DNA of 32,304 nucleotides from Pararhodobacter sp. (GTDB lineage Bacteria; Pseudomonadota; Alphaproteobacteria; Rhodobacterales; Rhodobacteraceae), in the NCBI GenBank assembly GCA_020832665.1, contig JAFIEG010000045.1, positions 1 to 32,304 on the forward strand. Direction: 5' to 3'. The translations under genes and the position numbers were made by a program. Below are positions 32,083 through 32,304 of this stretch, one piece after another. Each line of letters starts with the position of its first letter. Position 1 is the stretch's first letter. The notes below the pieces were generated by a model. The model searched no databases and was not told the DNA's origin. It saw only the letters and a program-made list of their open reading frames with translations.

Positions 32083-32304
32083 AGATGCTGGAAGGGGTGC
32101 GGATTATCGAGATCGAGGGCATCGGGCCGGGGCCGTTCGCGGGCATGATGCTGGCCGATCTGGGCGCCGAGGTCACGGTGGTGCAGCGCCCCGGCGGGCC
32201 GGGCCTGCCGGGCATGCCCGCGCGCAACCTGCTGGACCGGGGCAAGCGCACCATCGCGCTGGACATGAAATCGGAATCTGATCGCGATGTGGTGGGGGGG
32301 GGGG
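32079..32304 (+). CDS. Family III CoA-transferase (CaiB/BaiF), N-terminal part
   Basis: This is the first 75 residues of a family III CoA-transferase / alpha-methylacyl-CoA racemase, cut by the window edge. The start, MLEGVRIIEIEGIGPGPFAG followed by MMLADLGAEVTVVQRPG, and the later RGKRTIALDMKS are typical. The subfamily (racemase or CoA-transferase) cannot be decided from this part. It overlaps the GDPD gene by four bases. The last three or four codons fall in the terminal G run and may be unreliable. Confidence 0.85.
   Translation, partial: MKMLEGVRIIEIEGIGPGPFAGMMLADLGAEVTVVQRPGGPGLPGMPARNLLDRGKRTIALDMKSESDRDVVGGG
32294..32304. other. Terminal run of eleven G, likely assembly artefact
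   Basis: The window ends in G11 inside a coding gene, where the family expects a different, non-glycine sequence after the ALDMKS stretch. Homopolymer G at a contig end is a common sequencing artefact. Confidence 0.6.

Noticed and set aside
1-32304. tRNA, rRNA, CRISPR array, prophage or IS element
   Set aside because: No T-loop/acceptor patterns, spaced direct repeats, phage genes or transposase motifs were found on either strand by eye.

Overview
The window is a 32.3 kb piece of a GC-rich alphaproteobacterial chromosome. Gene order and protein signatures point to Rhodobacterales (Rhodobacteraceae/Paracoccaceae type): rpsA-ihfB-lapA-trpF; trpC-moaC-moeA-lexA; glyQ, a small membrane protein and glyS; ribB-ribH-nusB; and a GluRS with HIGN in place of HIGH. 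An alphaproteobacterial SOS operator (GTTC-N7-GTTC) precedes lexA. I see no phage, IS transposase, CRISPR array, tRNA or rRNA gene. Almost everything is vertically inherited housekeeping DNA. The last 11 bases are a G run, so the right edge may be a contig end or artefact.

Layout. 1-2392 (+): end of rpsA, a strong terminator, then ihfB, lapA-like and trpF. 2493-4300 (-): a membrane-anchored beta-lactamase-fold hydrolase, a two-CDGSH iron-sulfur protein and a DUF2237 protein, as one unit. 4362-4906: cutA (+) facing a tiny secreted Cys protein (-). 5164-8401 (-): a DctB-type sensor kinase and a DctD-type regulator. 8514-9717 (-): purQ and a zincin-like protein. 9784-11115 (+): gltX. 11147-13729 (-): uspA, a methyltransferase overlapping pyrF, and a separate DUF1330 gene. 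13885-16477 (+): ribBX-ribH-nusB and a small membrane protein. 16761-17219 (+): mmcB, converging on the glyQ/DUF6446-like/glyS operon (17303-20887, -). 21161-27540 (+): a secreted SPOR/peptidoglycan-binding/trypsin-fold protein, rimO and a PPDK-like protein. 27912-31171 (-): trpC-moaC-moeA-lexA. 31303-32304 (+): a glycerophosphodiester phosphodiesterase and the start of a family III CoA-transferase.

How the genes relate. Themes are translation and ribosome function (rpsA, gltX, glyQS, rimO, nusB), tryptophan, riboflavin, purine, pyrimidine and molybdopterin synthesis, and DNA damage (lexA, mmcB). Many neighbours are coupled by ATGA/GTGA overlaps.

No clearly new multi-gene system is visible. 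The items most worth a second look are four proteins that keep a family fold but have lost key catalytic residues: the trypsin-fold protein (His and Asp lost), the DctD homologue (no GAFTGA loop, altered Walker B), the PPDK-like protein (ATP-grasp residues lost) and RibBX (GTP cyclohydrolase II half without its zinc cysteines). To these add a triple-GTTC SOS operator at lexA and a 22-bp perfect inverted repeat whose loop is a G-quadruplex-like run.
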